From the NCBI GenBank assembly GCA_902705865.1, contig CACSIO010000034.1, forward strand, positions 315,287 to 379,286: 64,000 nucleotides of DNA, written 5' to 3'. The position numbers were made by a program, and so were the translations under genes. The notes below the pieces were generated by a model, which saw only the letters and a program-made list of their open reading frames with translations, was not told the DNA's origin and ran no database searches. Shown piece after piece: positions 8,932-17,553 of the stretch. The stretch's first letter is position 1. Each line of letters opens with the position of its first letter. Origin of the DNA: BD1-7 clade bacterium. Its GTDB lineage: Bacteria > Pseudomonadota > Gammaproteobacteria > Pseudomonadales > DT-91.

Positions 8932-9582
8932 TTAGCCGTATTTGCTATCTGCAACAAACGGGTTGGTCTGCCGCTCTTGGCCGAACGTCGATGTTGGGCC
9001 GTGTCCGGGAACAAACTGGATATCATCGCCGAGGGTGAATAACTTAGAGCGAATGGAAGTGATTAGATCGTCATGGTTTCCACCTGGGAAGTCTGTGCGC
9101 CCTATCGAGCCTTGAAATATCACATCCCCAACAAAAGCGACCTGAGCGGCCGGATAGTAGAAAACCACATGGCCAGGAGTGTGGCCAGGGCAATGGATAA
9201 CGTTCAAGGTGATATTACCAAACTTGATGGTGTCTCCATCAACGAGCCAGCGGTCTGGGTTAAAGTTGCGTGTTGGCGGGAACTGCATCATCTGGGCATA
9301 TTGCTCAAGATCATCAAGCCAGTATTTATCCCCTTCATGCGGGCCTTCAATCGGTACGTTAAGGTCTTCCGCAATTTGTTTTGCAGCACCGGCATGATCT
9401 AAATGGCCATGAGTGATGAAAATCTTTTCGAGGGTTAAATTGTTCTCAGTTAGCGTTTGCTTAAGGCGATCGGCTTCGCCACCAGGGTCAACCAGTGCGG
9501 CTTTTTGAGTTTCAGTGCAGATCAGGATCGAGCAATTCTGCTGGTAAGCAGTAACTGGCGCGATCATTATTTTTAGAGCCAT
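8932..9582 (-). CDS. gloC: Hydroxyacylglutathione hydrolase GloC (YcbL), MBL fold
   Basis: 216 residues. It matches the short type II glyoxalase GloC/YcbL of E. coli along the whole length: QNCSILI near the N-terminus, the zinc motif THGHLDHAGAA, HCPGHTPGHV, GDVIFQGSIGRTDFPGG and a C-terminal PGHGPTSTFG. It hydrolyses S-lactoylglutathione to lactate and glutathione in methylglyoxal detoxification, using two metals. It starts 10 bases after the PhaD-like regulator ends, so the two are probably one transcript. Confidence 0.9.
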   Translation of the reverse strand: MALKIMIAPVTAYQQNCSILICTETQKAALVDPGGEADRLKQTLTENNLTLEKIFITHGHLDHAGAAKQIAEDLNVPIEGPHEGDKYWLDDLEQYAQMMQFPPTRNFNPDRWLVDGDTIKFGNITLNVIHCPGHTPGHVVFYYPAAQVAFVGDVIFQGSIGRTDFPGGNHDDLITSIRSKLFTLGDDIQFVPGHGPTSTFGQERQTNPFVADSKYG

Positions 9583-9592
9583 AACGTTTTAA

Positions 9593-10222
9593 TCAGGTAT
9601 TTTCTTTGTAGAGTGCTTGGATTGCCTGGGCAAATTCTTGATTGCCGTGGTCAATGTACGGTGCGACTAAGCTAAGAACGTGATAAACGCCCTTATGGAT
9701 CAGTGTAACATCATCGACGTTTGGGTTTAACAGATGTTGGTATGGGAACCAATACAGCAGGCACAATGAGATGTTTTCAGCCAGTAGCTGAGTGTCGAGT
9801 AAATCATCCTTTAGTGCTTTCTGTTGAATTAGATGTTGGCACAGGGTTTCAACTGTCTTGACCTTATTGTTTATGAGTCGACGGAATCGACGTTCAATAT
9901 CAGGGTATCTGAGCACGATATCGGATGAATTGAGATAGAAAAAACGAAACTTGTATATCTCTTCGAAAATTACGTAAATGAAATACCAGTGCTCTTCGAT
10001 AGTCAGTGGCTTGTCGGTCGACTGATTTAGCAGGCTTAGTAGCTCTGTTTCATACTGTGAATACAGCGTGTCAATGATGCTTTCTTTGCCTTTGAAGTGG
10101 TAATAGAGGTTTCCGGGGCTGATATCCATTTCATTGGCGATATCGACGGTAGTTACGTTCTGTTCGCCTTCTTCATTAAACAGAAGCAGTGACGTTAGCA
10201 AAATTCGGTCGCGAGTTTTCAT
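9593..10222 (-). CDS. phaD: TetR-family regulator, PhaD-like
   Basis: 209 residues. The N-terminal helix-turn-helix (residues 1-50; DISPGNLYYHFKGKE recognition region) closely resembles PhaD of Pseudomonas, a TetR-type regulator of polyhydroxyalkanoate (PHA) genes. The C-terminal ligand domain is more divergent. It lies immediately upstream of gloC and shares the strand with a phasin gene 190 bases further upstream. The context supports a PHA-related role, although the symbol rests on similarity and neighbourhood only. Confidence 0.7.
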   Translation of the reverse strand: MKTRDRILLTSLLLFNEEGEQNVTTVDIANEMDISPGNLYYHFKGKESIIDTLYSQYETELLSLLNQSTDKPLTIEEHWYFIYVIFEEIYKFRFFYLNSSDIVLRYPDIERRFRRLINNKVKTVETLCQHLIQQKALKDDLLDTQLLAENISLCLLYWFPYQHLLNPNVDDVTLIHKGVYHVLSLVAPYIDHGNQEFAQAIQALYKENT

Positions 10223-10360
10223 TATTATGGCGCCTGATTGAGGGGTTAAATAGTCGCTGCGCGAATACAGTTGCGCGCGATACCCCTAATGTTCACGTTA
10301 GTGATAAGTAACAACAACGATTTAGACAATACTCTGTTATTAAACCTGTTTTATTCGGCA

Positions 10361-10386
10361 AAAAAAAGGGGAGCTTGCGCTCCCCT
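10361..10386 (-). terminator. Intrinsic terminator of the phasin gene
   Basis: On the minus strand GGGGAGC pairs with GCTCCCC around a four-base loop and is followed by a run of seven or more T (the A-run at 10361-10367). Confidence 0.85.
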
Positions 10387-10410
10387 ACTTGGCTCAGTTC
10401 ATAGTGCAAA

Positions 10411-10893
10411 TCAGCTAGCAGATTTTTCTTCCGCAGCCTTTGTATTGCTTTTTGCAGCAACTTTTCTTGTTGTTGTCTTTTTGGCAGGAGCAGCTGATGC
10501 GCCCAATGCTTCAATAATCATGTCCAACTTGCTTGCAAGTTGCTCGAGCTTGTCTTCGACATCTGATGAAGATTTATTGAAGCTCAGAGAACTCTTAACT
10601 TGCTCAAGGCGCTCTTCCAGGTTTGTTGATGCTTTGTCTTTTGCATCCTGGAGTTTTTCTTGTGTCTCACCTTCAAGCTTCTTGCCTTTTTCAATCAAGT
10701 CTTCGAACAAGTTTGAATCAGCAGTAGATTTTACTTTCTCTACCTGTTCGTTGACCTTGCCGCTAACTTTATCATACTGATCTTGTGCTTCGTCTAGGGC
10801 CTTTCCGTATGCGCCCAAACCTGCCAACCAAATATTCTTGGCCAAATCACCCGCTTTCTCAGCGAATTCTTTCAATTCCTTTGTTTCTGCCAT
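10411..10893 (-). CDS. Phasin family protein (PHA granule surface)
   Basis: 160 residues from ATG 10893, which has a good ribosome-binding site (GGAGAG); an in-frame extension to 10986 is ignored. Residues about 5-130 form a long amphipathic helix with the phasin signature (ELKEFAEKAGDLAKNIWLAG, GAYGKALDEAQ). The last 30 residues are Lys/Ala/Thr-rich (AKKTTTRKVAAKS), a short version of the histone-H1-like tail of PhaF, which binds DNA and links granules to the nucleoid. So it may combine PhaI- and PhaF-like roles. The PhaD-like regulator is next on the strand and a hemerythrin-like gene diverges upstream. No PHA synthase lies in the window. Confidence 0.85.
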   Translation of the reverse strand: MAETKELKEFAEKAGDLAKNIWLAGLGAYGKALDEAQDQYDKVSGKVNEQVEKVKSTADSNLFEDLIEKGKKLEGETQEKLQDAKDKASTNLEERLEQVKSSLSFNKSSSDVEDKLEQLASKLDMIIEALGASAAPAKKTTTRKVAAKSNTKAAEEKSAS

Positions 10894-11041
10894 GATGCTC
10901 TCCGAATGGATTAAACGTCTCTCGACTACGAAGGCTAATTTATCAGTCGTTTTTAGAATAAACATACTAATAAAAAAGCCTATCATACGGTCATCCGCAG
11001 GTTGCTGAGTGCCCTGCTACTGCCGAAATGACGAGAAAAAA

Positions 11042-12061
11042 ATGACTGAAAAAGACGTTAAAAATCAGGCTGATGCATCTGAAATGCTGAACGAGAATAC
11101 AGTACCGGGCGAAAACGCTGAACTACCGCCTGAAGCAGGTATTGTAAAAGTGCTCAATGAAGAACATGCCTACCTTTCTCGCCTGATTCTCGTTGTTAAA
11201 GAGCAATTGTCGGCTTTTGAAATCGGAAAAGACCCGCATTACTCGCTAATGCATGACATTGTCAGTTTTGTTGGTGAGTTTAAGCACAAATACAAATACA
11301 AAGCGAAAGATCACCTGATTCAAACCATCATTGATCAAGATCCTGAGGCGAACGCCGCACTGGAAGAGTTACGTGCAGAAAAACCACAGTTAGCGAGTCT
11401 ACGCGAATCGGTATTGGCTTCTCTTAAGAGTTTGCTGAAAGAAGATACCATTTTAAAGCGCGAGCAATTGCGTATCTTTACTGCAGACTACGTGGAGATG
11501 CTTGAAGCTCATATCGAAAATGAATCCGACATTCTACCAAGGGCTATTCGATCTACTCTGACACTGGATCAAATTGAGAAATTTGATCGTGAATACGCCC
11601 AGTCCGTTGAAGATGAAGGTTTTGCGGCTCACATTGAGGACAGCTACAAGCATTTGTATGATCGCTTGAGCAAACAAATTGAAGAGGCAGCCAGTGAGTT
11701 TGCCATGACTGATTTTGCCAGTATGCGTCGATTTGTTGAGTCGGTTGAGCCATTTGGTAGTGGCGCACAGAGAATGAGCAAAATCATCAAGGATTACAGC
11801 TACAAACTCTTTTTGGCCAACTATGAGTGCTACAAAGAGCTAATGCTCGAAAACCAGCAAAACAAGCTCGACTACATCAATAAGCCCGTCGATTGTTTCA
11901 AAAATTGCGTTGTTGATTACAAAGAAGGCCTGAATGAACTCGGTGACGCGATGCGAGAAACTAAGGATCGTGTGGTTGAGCCTATCTCAACAAGCAAGTT
12001 TTTCCGCCAAACAGACAACGAGGAAGGTTCAGAAGCTGCCAAAAGCGACTCAATTTCATAG
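11042..12061 (+). CDS. Hemerythrin-like (HHE-domain) protein
   Basis: 339 residues from ATG 11042. Residues about 30-190 resemble a four-helix HHE cation-binding domain: an N-terminal LNEEHAYLSRLI helix, a FKHKYKYKAKDHL helix and a MLEAHIENESDILP helix. Several expected iron ligands are kept (His in NEEH, His in KDHL, His and Glu in EAHIENE), but the usual HH..E pair is altered. The C-terminal 150 residues are helical and of unknown function. HHE proteins sense or bind O2, NO or metals. The role here is unknown. It diverges from the phasin gene with 148 bases between starts. Confidence 0.7.
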   Translation: MTEKDVKNQADASEMLNENTVPGENAELPPEAGIVKVLNEEHAYLSRLILVVKEQLSAFEIGKDPHYSLMHDIVSFVGEFKHKYKYKAKDHLIQTIIDQDPEANAALEELRAEKPQLASLRESVLASLKSLLKEDTILKREQLRIFTADYVEMLEAHIENESDILPRAIRSTLTLDQIEKFDREYAQSVEDEGFAAHIEDSYKHLYDRLSKQIEEAASEFAMTDFASMRRFVESVEPFGSGAQRMSKIIKDYSYKLFLANYECYKELMLENQQNKLDYINKPVDCFKNCVVDYKEGLNELGDAMRETKDRVVEPISTSKFFRQTDNEEGSEAAKSDSIS

Positions 12062-12195
12062 TATTGCGCGGTAAAGTGACCTTTAACCCTGAAAAACTGC
12101 ATCTACAGAGATTGTTTCCGATATGTGACTAGCCATAGCTGGACGCGATCTCTATTATTAACTGCACTTTTCGTGTTAAACCACTTTGCTGATCT

Positions 12196-14316
12196 ATGAA
12201 TATATCTACTCATTGGAAGAAAAAAGCCGCTACGGTGGCCTTTTTAGCACTATCAGTTACTCCTCTTGGTGTGTCTGCTGCGAATGAATCAAACCCTGGC
12301 AAGCTGACCCCCTCCCCCGAACATAAACAAACGACGATTGAAGTACTCGAGATTCTGGATTCTCGGCATTTCGAAGATCTGAATGTCGATAGTACGTTAT
12401 CGAAAGAGTTCCTTGATCATTATATCGACTCGGTTGATGCCAATCGGCAGATCTTTCTCGAGTCTGACGTTGAAGGCTTCGATAAGCGTTATGCAAGTAG
12501 TCTTGATAATCGATTGAAAAAAGGCGACGTTGCGCCGGCCTATAGTATTTTTAATCTCTACCAAATCCGGCTGATAAACGAGCTGGATAAGGTAATTGCA
12601 AATCTGCCAGCATCGATTAACGGCTTTGATTACAAAAAGAAAGAATCCATGATCGTCGACCGCTCGAAGGCGGGCTGGCCTAAAACAATGACGGATGTAG
12701 ATGATTTGTGGCGTAAACGCGTCAAATCAGCGGCGTTAGCAATGAAGCTTCAGGGTAAAACCAATGACGAAATCATCGAAACACTGACAAAGCGTTATAA
12801 AAATCAGTTGGAGCGAGTAAAAAAGCTTAACTCTGAAGATGTGTATCAAATCTACATGAACTCATTCACTGAGCTGTACGATCCGCACACAAATTATATG
12901 TCGCCGAGCATATCGAAAAATTTCGATATTTCGATGAGCCTCAAGTTACAGGGCATTGGTGCAATGCTGCGTATGAAAGACGACCATACTGAGGTTGTTC
13001 GCTTGATTCCTGGTGGCCCCGCTTCGAAGCAAGGCGAGTTGCGTCCTTCAGACCAGATCGTCGGTGTTGCTCAAGGCGTTGATGGCGAGATGCAAGACGT
13101 TGTGGGTTGGCGTTTGGATGAAGTTGTCGATCTTATACGCGGCAAGAAAGGTACCAAAGTTCGACTTGAAGTTATTCCTGCAGCAAGCGCAGGTGGTGAC
13201 ACACGCGAGCAAATCACTATCACGCGTGATGAAGTTAAACTTGAAGAGCAGTCTGTGAAAAAGGCGATGCTCGATGTTAAAGACAGTGAAGGCGTAACCC
13301 GAAAGATCGGCGTTTTGGATATTCCTGCTTTTTATATCGATTTTGACGAAGCTCGCCGCGGAAACCCTAATTACAAGTCGACCACTCGAGATACAGCGAA
13401 GTTGCTGAATGAACTGGTACGTGAAGGCGCTGAAGGTATTATCATCGATTTGCGTAATAACGGTGGTGGCTCGCTACGTGAAGCTAACGAGTTGACCGGC
13501 TTGTTTATTGATAAAGGCCCTTCGGTTCAAATTAAAACGTCGTCCGGTCGTATCCATTTAGAGCAAAAGCCCTACTTCAGCCCTTACTATGATAAGCCCG
13601 TTGTTGTTTTGATCAATCGCATGAGTGCTTCTGCATCAGAGATTTTTGCCGGCGCACTTCAGGATTATGCGCGCGCTTTGGTTATTGGTACGGATTCATT
13701 CGGTAAAGGTACTGTGCAATCGCTTCAACCGCTATCACACGGTAAGTTGAAAATCACAGAATCTAAGTTCTACCGGATTTCGGGTGACAGCACTCAAAAT
13801 CGTGGTGTAGTGCCGGATGTCGAGCTTCCAGCGATTTATGACAGCGAACTCGTTGGCGAAGGCTCGCAAGATAAAGCAATGAAGTGGGATTCTATTGCTC
13901 CGGTAATTAATCGTCGAATGAATGATTATACCCAGGTAATTCCGTTGGTACGAGAACGCTCTGCTAAGCGCGTCGCTGGCAATGAGCAGTTTCAGTATTT
14001 TAATGAAAAGATGGATTACCAAAAGTCATTGCGAGTTGATGAAATTTCGTTGAATCTCGATGAGCGTAAAAACCAAACGGAAAAAGACAAACAAGTACGC
14101 CTTGAACTAACTAATAAGCAGCGTGTTGCGAAGGATGAGAAGCCATTCGAGTCTTACGACATCATGGAAGAAGAGCTTAAAAAGAAAGATGCAGAAGATA
14201 ATTCGGTCAACAAAATCGAGCTTGATGATCCATACCTGATTGAAGCAGCTGCAATACTGCTTGATACGGAATCAATCCAGCATCATGAAGTTGCTAAAAA
14301 TGCGAAGAAGAAGTAA
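12196..14316 (+). CDS. prc: C-terminal (tail-specific) processing protease Prc/Tsp
   Basis: 706 residues, the size of E. coli Prc. The signal peptide covers residues 1-29. A long N-terminal helical part is followed by a PDZ domain (about 240-330; KLQGIGAMLRM, GGPAS) and the S41 protease domain. The catalytic dyad is Ser479 in the SASASE motif and Lys504 in SFGKGTVQ, 25 residues apart as in E. coli (452/477). A C-terminal helical domain completes it. It degrades periplasmic substrates with nonpolar C-termini and controls peptidoglycan hydrolases. It converges with ribE; a shared terminator follows. Confidence 0.93.
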   Translation: MNISTHWKKKAATVAFLALSVTPLGVSAANESNPGKLTPSPEHKQTTIEVLEILDSRHFEDLNVDSTLSKEFLDHYIDSVDANRQIFLESDVEGFDKRYASSLDNRLKKGDVAPAYSIFNLYQIRLINELDKVIANLPASINGFDYKKKESMIVDRSKAGWPKTMTDVDDLWRKRVKSAALAMKLQGKTNDEIIETLTKRYKNQLERVKKLNSEDVYQIYMNSFTELYDPHTNYMSPSISKNFDISMSLKLQGIGAMLRMKDDHTEVVRLIPGGPASKQGELRPSDQIVGVAQGVDGEMQDVVGWRLDEVVDLIRGKKGTKVRLEVIPAASAGGDTREQITITRDEVKLEEQSVKKAMLDVKDSEGVTRKIGVLDIPAFYIDFDEARRGNPNYKSTTRDTAKLLNELVREGAEGIIIDLRNNGGGSLREANELTGLFIDKGPSVQIKTSSGRIHLEQKPYFSPYYDKPVVVLINRMSASASEIFAGALQDYARALVIGTDSFGKGTVQSLQPLSHGKLKITESKFYRISGDSTQNRGVVPDVELPAIYDSELVGEGSQDKAMKWDSIAPVINRRMNDYTQVIPLVRERSAKRVAGNEQFQYFNEKMDYQKSLRVDEISLNLDERKNQTEKDKQVRLELTNKQRVAKDEKPFESYDIMEEELKKKDAEDNSVNKIELDDPYLIEAAAILLDTESIQHHEVAKNAKKK

Positions 14317-14348
14317 CTAGCAACAGCAAAACGCCGAGAAAATAAAAA

Positions 14349-14380
14349 GAGCGACTCCGATAACGGGTCGCTCTTTTTTT
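14349..14380. terminator. Bidirectional intrinsic terminator between prc and ribE
   Basis: GAGCGAC (14349-14355) and GTCGCTC (14367-14373) form the stem. A run of seven T follows on the plus strand and an A-run precedes it, so it can serve both convergent genes. Confidence 0.88.
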
Positions 14381-14414
14381 ATGCTCAAAATATGATGTGT
14401 TCTATTGGGGTTGG

Positions 14415-15047
14415 TCAGCTTGTAAGAGCTTCTCTGGCTGCTAACACTCGCTCTACCGTATCGACTACAGCTTGAGTTTGGCGATCGATTTCAATGTTAA
14501 CCTTGTCGCCAATCTTCTTGCTGCCATGGGTTGTTATGTCGAGAGTTTCGGGAATATAACATACCGACAACTCATGTTTTTTATGATCAATAGCTGCGAT
14601 GGTTAAGCTGCATCCATTCAGTGCAACAAAGCCCTTTTGGAAGAGATATTTGTCGAATGCGGGTGGGTAGCGGTACGAAACCGTGCAATTGTTTTCGGTG
14701 GATTCAATGTTGACTACTTCACAGGTTCCGTCGACATGCCCGGATACCATGTGACCGCCTAGTTCTTTATCGAGTGTTGCTGAGCGCTCAACGTTGACTG
14801 AATCATTTTCACTGAGTGCGCCGATCGTTGTCAGTGTCAGAGTTTCCTGCATGGCATCAAACTCTACGGTTTGATTGCTTGGATCATAGCCGGTAACCGT
14901 CAGGCATACACCATCGACTGCAATGCTTGCGCCGTTTTGAATACCACTCCGGTAGGCATGAGGTATATCAATGTAATAGCGGTTTAGCCCTGTTTTTTGA
15001 TCGATGCGTGCAACCTTACAAGCTGATTGGACTATTCCAGTAAACAT
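14415..15047 (-). CDS. ribE: Riboflavin synthase, alpha chain
   Basis: 210 residues; two tandem lumazine-binding barrels (about 1-95 and 96-195). It starts with the invariant MFTGIVQ, contains VDGVCLTVTG and GGHMVSGHVDG, and ends with IEIDRQTQAVVDTVERVLAA, nearly identical to the E. coli C-terminus. It dismutates two 6,7-dimethyl-8-ribityllumazine molecules into riboflavin. It is the last gene of the long leftward run. No other rib gene and no FMN riboswitch is nearby, so a second copy in a rib operon elsewhere is possible. Confidence 0.92.
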   Translation of the reverse strand: MFTGIVQSACKVARIDQKTGLNRYYIDIPHAYRSGIQNGASIAVDGVCLTVTGYDPSNQTVEFDAMQETLTLTTIGALSENDSVNVERSATLDKELGGHMVSGHVDGTCEVVNIESTENNCTVSYRYPPAFDKYLFQKGFVALNGCSLTIAAIDHKKHELSVCYIPETLDITTHGSKKIGDKVNIEIDRQTQAVVDTVERVLAAREALTS

Positions 15048-15086
15048 AGTAAACGACCTAATTCGTAGAGAGGTTCAAAGAAAAGT

Positions 15087-15365
15087 TTAGTGAATGTACT
15101 CTTGAGCGAATTGTTCAACGCGTTTTTTGACGATTGGCGCCATCGCTGCATAAAGCATGCTGATTTTCATTTCGAGCACAACATTTGATCCTTCAATCGC
15201 CAAAAATCCCTTACCTGCCTTATGAGAAAATTCGACTTTTTGCTGAGATACCCATGAATAGCTCATGCCATGCTCTTTGTTGAGGTCATTGGCAATGCGT
15301 TCTATACCCTCGAGAACGTCGTCGAAAGGCATGGTGAATGGTTTTGTTACTTTTACTTTCGCCAT
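15087..15365 (-). CDS. Polyhydroxyalkanoic acid system protein (PHA_gran_rgn family)
   Basis: 92 residues. The sequence fits the small family annotated as putative polyhydroxyalkanoic acid system protein: a KVKVTKPFTMPFDDVLEGIE start, a YSWVSQQKVEF strand, and a VEQFAQEYIH end. It has the pattern of a small beta-strand protein with a C-terminal helix, found with PHA granule genes in many proteobacteria. Its biochemical role is not known. It sits between the MBL hydrolase (43-base gap) and ribE (39-base gap), with GGAG upstream of the ATG. It is the third PHA-associated gene in the region. Confidence 0.75.
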   Translation of the reverse strand: MAKVKVTKPFTMPFDDVLEGIERIANDLNKEHGMSYSWVSQQKVEFSHKAGKGFLAIEGSNVVLEMKISMLYAAMAPIVKKRVEQFAQEYIH

Positions 15366-15408
15366 CGTGGATTTTCTCCGTCACTTTCTTATTATAAATA
15401 CTATTAAT

Positions 15409-16260
15409 TCAAGAGTTTACGGTATAACTGTTCGATCGGGCTACTTCAAATTTACCTTTTTCATTCTTAGCCACCTTACCTACGGGCATTTCTACATCGT
15501 GTGTAAAAAATAATGCGCCGCCCTCGGGTAAGAGTCTTTCGAGCAATACTTGTTTTTCATCAATCAATTTTTCGGGAAACCTGTCGTAACCCATACAAAT
15601 CGGCAAGTGCACCCAAAATTGGCCAGGTATAAGATCTGAGCAAAATACCAGTGGACCATGTTCGGTTGTTATTTCTGACAACATCAGGCCAGGTGTGTGG
15701 CCGTCAGAAAAGAAGAACTCAACGTTTGGAAGATGACTTGTCTGTTGCTCATCAATCAATGTCAATCGCCCTGAATCCACGAGTTGCTGGTTTAGCGACG
15801 GTAAAAATGAAGCCCGGTCACGAAAATGTGGGGCGACTGCATGCTCATAGTGTCGTTTTCCAACGATAAATTCTGCATTAGGAAATAGCAATTCTAATTC
15901 GCCTTCGTTCTGCCACTGGCTTAGTAAGCCCCCTGCATGGTCAAAGTGCAAATGCGAAAGAACAACGATGTCTATATCCTGATGTGACAACCCAACACGA
16001 GCGAGGTTTTTTAATAATTCATGATCAGAGGATTCGATGCCGTACCTTTTCGCGAGCTCTGGTTCGAAAAATGCACCGATACCAGTCTCGAATAGGATGT
16101 TTTTATCATCTGTTTGCATGAGCAAGCAGCGGCACGCCATCGGAATGCGATTCTGATCATCAGCTGTTATCCAGCGACTCCATAGCGCCTTGGGTGCGTT
16201 GCCAAACATTGCGCCACCGTCGAGGCGCTGCGAATTACCTTCAATGATGGTCAGTTTCAT
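15409..16260 (-). CDS. MBL-fold metallo-hydrolase, lactonase-like
   Basis: 283 residues with the metallo-beta-lactamase motif LSHLHFDHAGG, a later FFSDGHTPG histidine, an Asp in VFCSDLIP and a C-terminal FFTHD histidine. The overall length and the H-x-H-x-D-H set place it with the group that includes N-acyl-homoserine lactonases and similar ester hydrolases. The substrate is unassigned. No signal peptide. Its start overlaps the end of the pseudouridine synthase by 20 bases, implying translational coupling. Confidence 0.82.
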   Translation of the reverse strand: MKLTIIEGNSQRLDGGAMFGNAPKALWSRWITADDQNRIPMACRCLLMQTDDKNILFETGIGAFFEPELAKRYGIESSDHELLKNLARVGLSHQDIDIVVLSHLHFDHAGGLLSQWQNEGELELLFPNAEFIVGKRHYEHAVAPHFRDRASFLPSLNQQLVDSGRLTLIDEQQTSHLPNVEFFFSDGHTPGLMLSEITTEHGPLVFCSDLIPGQFWVHLPICMGYDRFPEKLIDEKQVLLERLLPEGGALFFTHDVEMPVGKVAKNEKGKFEVARSNSYTVNS

Positions 16261-16939
16261 GTTTAGCCTCCGGGCTAATGAAGTCGATGGGAAGTTGTTC
16301 TGATGCAGCTTGAATCAGGCTGTCTGAGAAGCGTTCTCCCGTGTTGGGCATCATCGTAAATCGGTATTCTTGATTTTGATAGCGGAACCCGAGGTGCCAT
16401 GCGTGAAGATATAGTCGGTCGTACTTATCTGCTTTTCCGGGTTGATAAATCGCATCGCCGGCAATCGGAGTGCCGTTGGCATTCATCGCTACGCGAATTT
16501 GATGTGTTTTCCCGGTGAACAATTTGCAAAAAACAATGCGCAGCCCATCAGCGTCGTTTGTGCCAATACTGCGGAATAGCGTGATCGCAGGATTCTGCTG
16601 AGTACGTTCAAGCTTCCACTGTCCGCGGCGGCTTTTCGACATGTCGCCAGCGATTTTCCCCTGCTTCCTTCTTGGTTTGCCTTGCGTTAAGCACACATAC
16701 ACTTTATTGACCTGGCGCTGCGCAAATAATTGACTGAGAATCCGATTCGATTCGGCATTTGTAGCGATCAGCCAGAGCCCGGATGTATCTTTGTCGAGTC
16801 TATGAGCTGGGTGCAGCGTCATTGGGAGCATGTTTTGCCAGGCTTCGAGCAGCTCTTGAATGGTAAACCCGGCGGGTTTGCATACCACAATCCAATCATT
16901 GTGATGGTATATGATATCGGGGACGGGATAATCAGGCAT
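16241..16939 (-). CDS. RluA-family RNA pseudouridine synthase
   Basis: 232 residues, lacking an S4 domain. It keeps the family motifs: VCKPAGFTIQ near residue 20, the catalytic HRLDKDTSGLWL (Asp around residue 47), KVYVCLTQG and GKTHQIRVAM. It isomerises uridine in rRNA or tRNA. The target cannot be read from sequence; it belongs to a short RluA-like subgroup different from RluC/RluD. It overlaps the downstream MBL gene and lies 23 bases after the winged-helix gene. Confidence 0.85.
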   Translation of the reverse strand: MPDYPVPDIIYHHNDWIVVCKPAGFTIQELLEAWQNMLPMTLHPAHRLDKDTSGLWLIATNAESNRILSQLFAQRQVNKVYVCLTQGKPRRKQGKIAGDMSKSRRGQWKLERTQQNPAITLFRSIGTNDADGLRIVFCKLFTGKTHQIRVAMNANGTPIAGDAIYQPGKADKYDRLYLHAWHLGFRYQNQEYRFTMMPNTGERFSDSLIQAASEQLPIDFISPEAKHETDHH

Positions 16940-16962
16940 TAGTTCAACGGCTATGGCTGTGA

Positions 16963-17553
16963 TTAACCGAGCAGATCCATCTGATGGTTTGCTTTATTGC
17001 TGCCGCGTAATTTTTCCTGTGCGGATTCACTCTGGCGTCGACCAGATAGTTTTTCAGTCAATAATACTTGTGCAATATCTCGGTGGGGATTGTCCCAGTC
17101 ACGCAACGCATCGACCAACGCGAGCCATTGATAGAGTTCGCCATCATTATTGCAAGCTGCAGGAACACTGGGGTAAAGCGGTTTGAAGCTAAAGCCTGAT
17201 TGCGTGGCTTTTTTATCGGGCCAAACGGGTGTGATATTGGATTCCGGCACACAACCTCTTAATGGATGTGCGGCATTTGCGGTCGCCATACCGATACATG
17301 GGGCGCCCTTTTCTGCCGGGAATACATATTGAATACCGCTGACTAAAAATTCGCGTATAGCGGGGCGAACGACTTGCCAGCGCTTATTGTGTGCTTCATG
17401 CTCGATGAGGTGTGTCAGTGCAAGACGTTTTATGCCGCTATTCACCTCGGATGCACTGATCGACATCTCTTGGGCTAAGCCGCCTTGTGACCAGGGTTCT
17501 TCATCCTTGGCCAAAAGCTTCAACGCCAAAACAACGTCTTGAGGCTTTAGCAT
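16963..17553 (-). CDS. Winged-helix domain protein of unknown function
   Basis: 196 residues. The first 60 residues look like a winged helix-turn-helix (PQDVVLALKLLAKDEEPWS, then SASEVNSGIKRLALTHLIE). The middle contains a small Cys/Pro-rich segment (IQYVFPAEKGAP), and the C-terminus is basic with no second recognised domain. The start ATG overlaps the rluB stop (TGATG), so translation is coupled. A transcriptional regulator or an RNA/DNA-binding accessory is possible. Not recognised as a named family. Confidence 0.7.
   Translation of the reverse strand: MLKPQDVVLALKLLAKDEEPWSQGGLAQEMSISASEVNSGIKRLALTHLIEHEAHNKRWQVVRPAIREFLVSGIQYVFPAEKGAPCIGMATANAAHPLRGCVPESNITPVWPDKKATQSGFSFKPLYPSVPAACNNDGELYQWLALVDALRDWDNPHRDIAQVLLTEKLSGRRQSESAQEKLRGSNKANHQMDLLG

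Noticed and set aside
10271..10780. 169-residue open frame on the plus strand
   Set aside because: Antisense to the phasin gene, Ser/Leu-rich shadow of its codons.
15048..15086. FMN riboswitch upstream of ribE
   Set aside because: The gap is only 39 bases and ribE is internal to a gene run.
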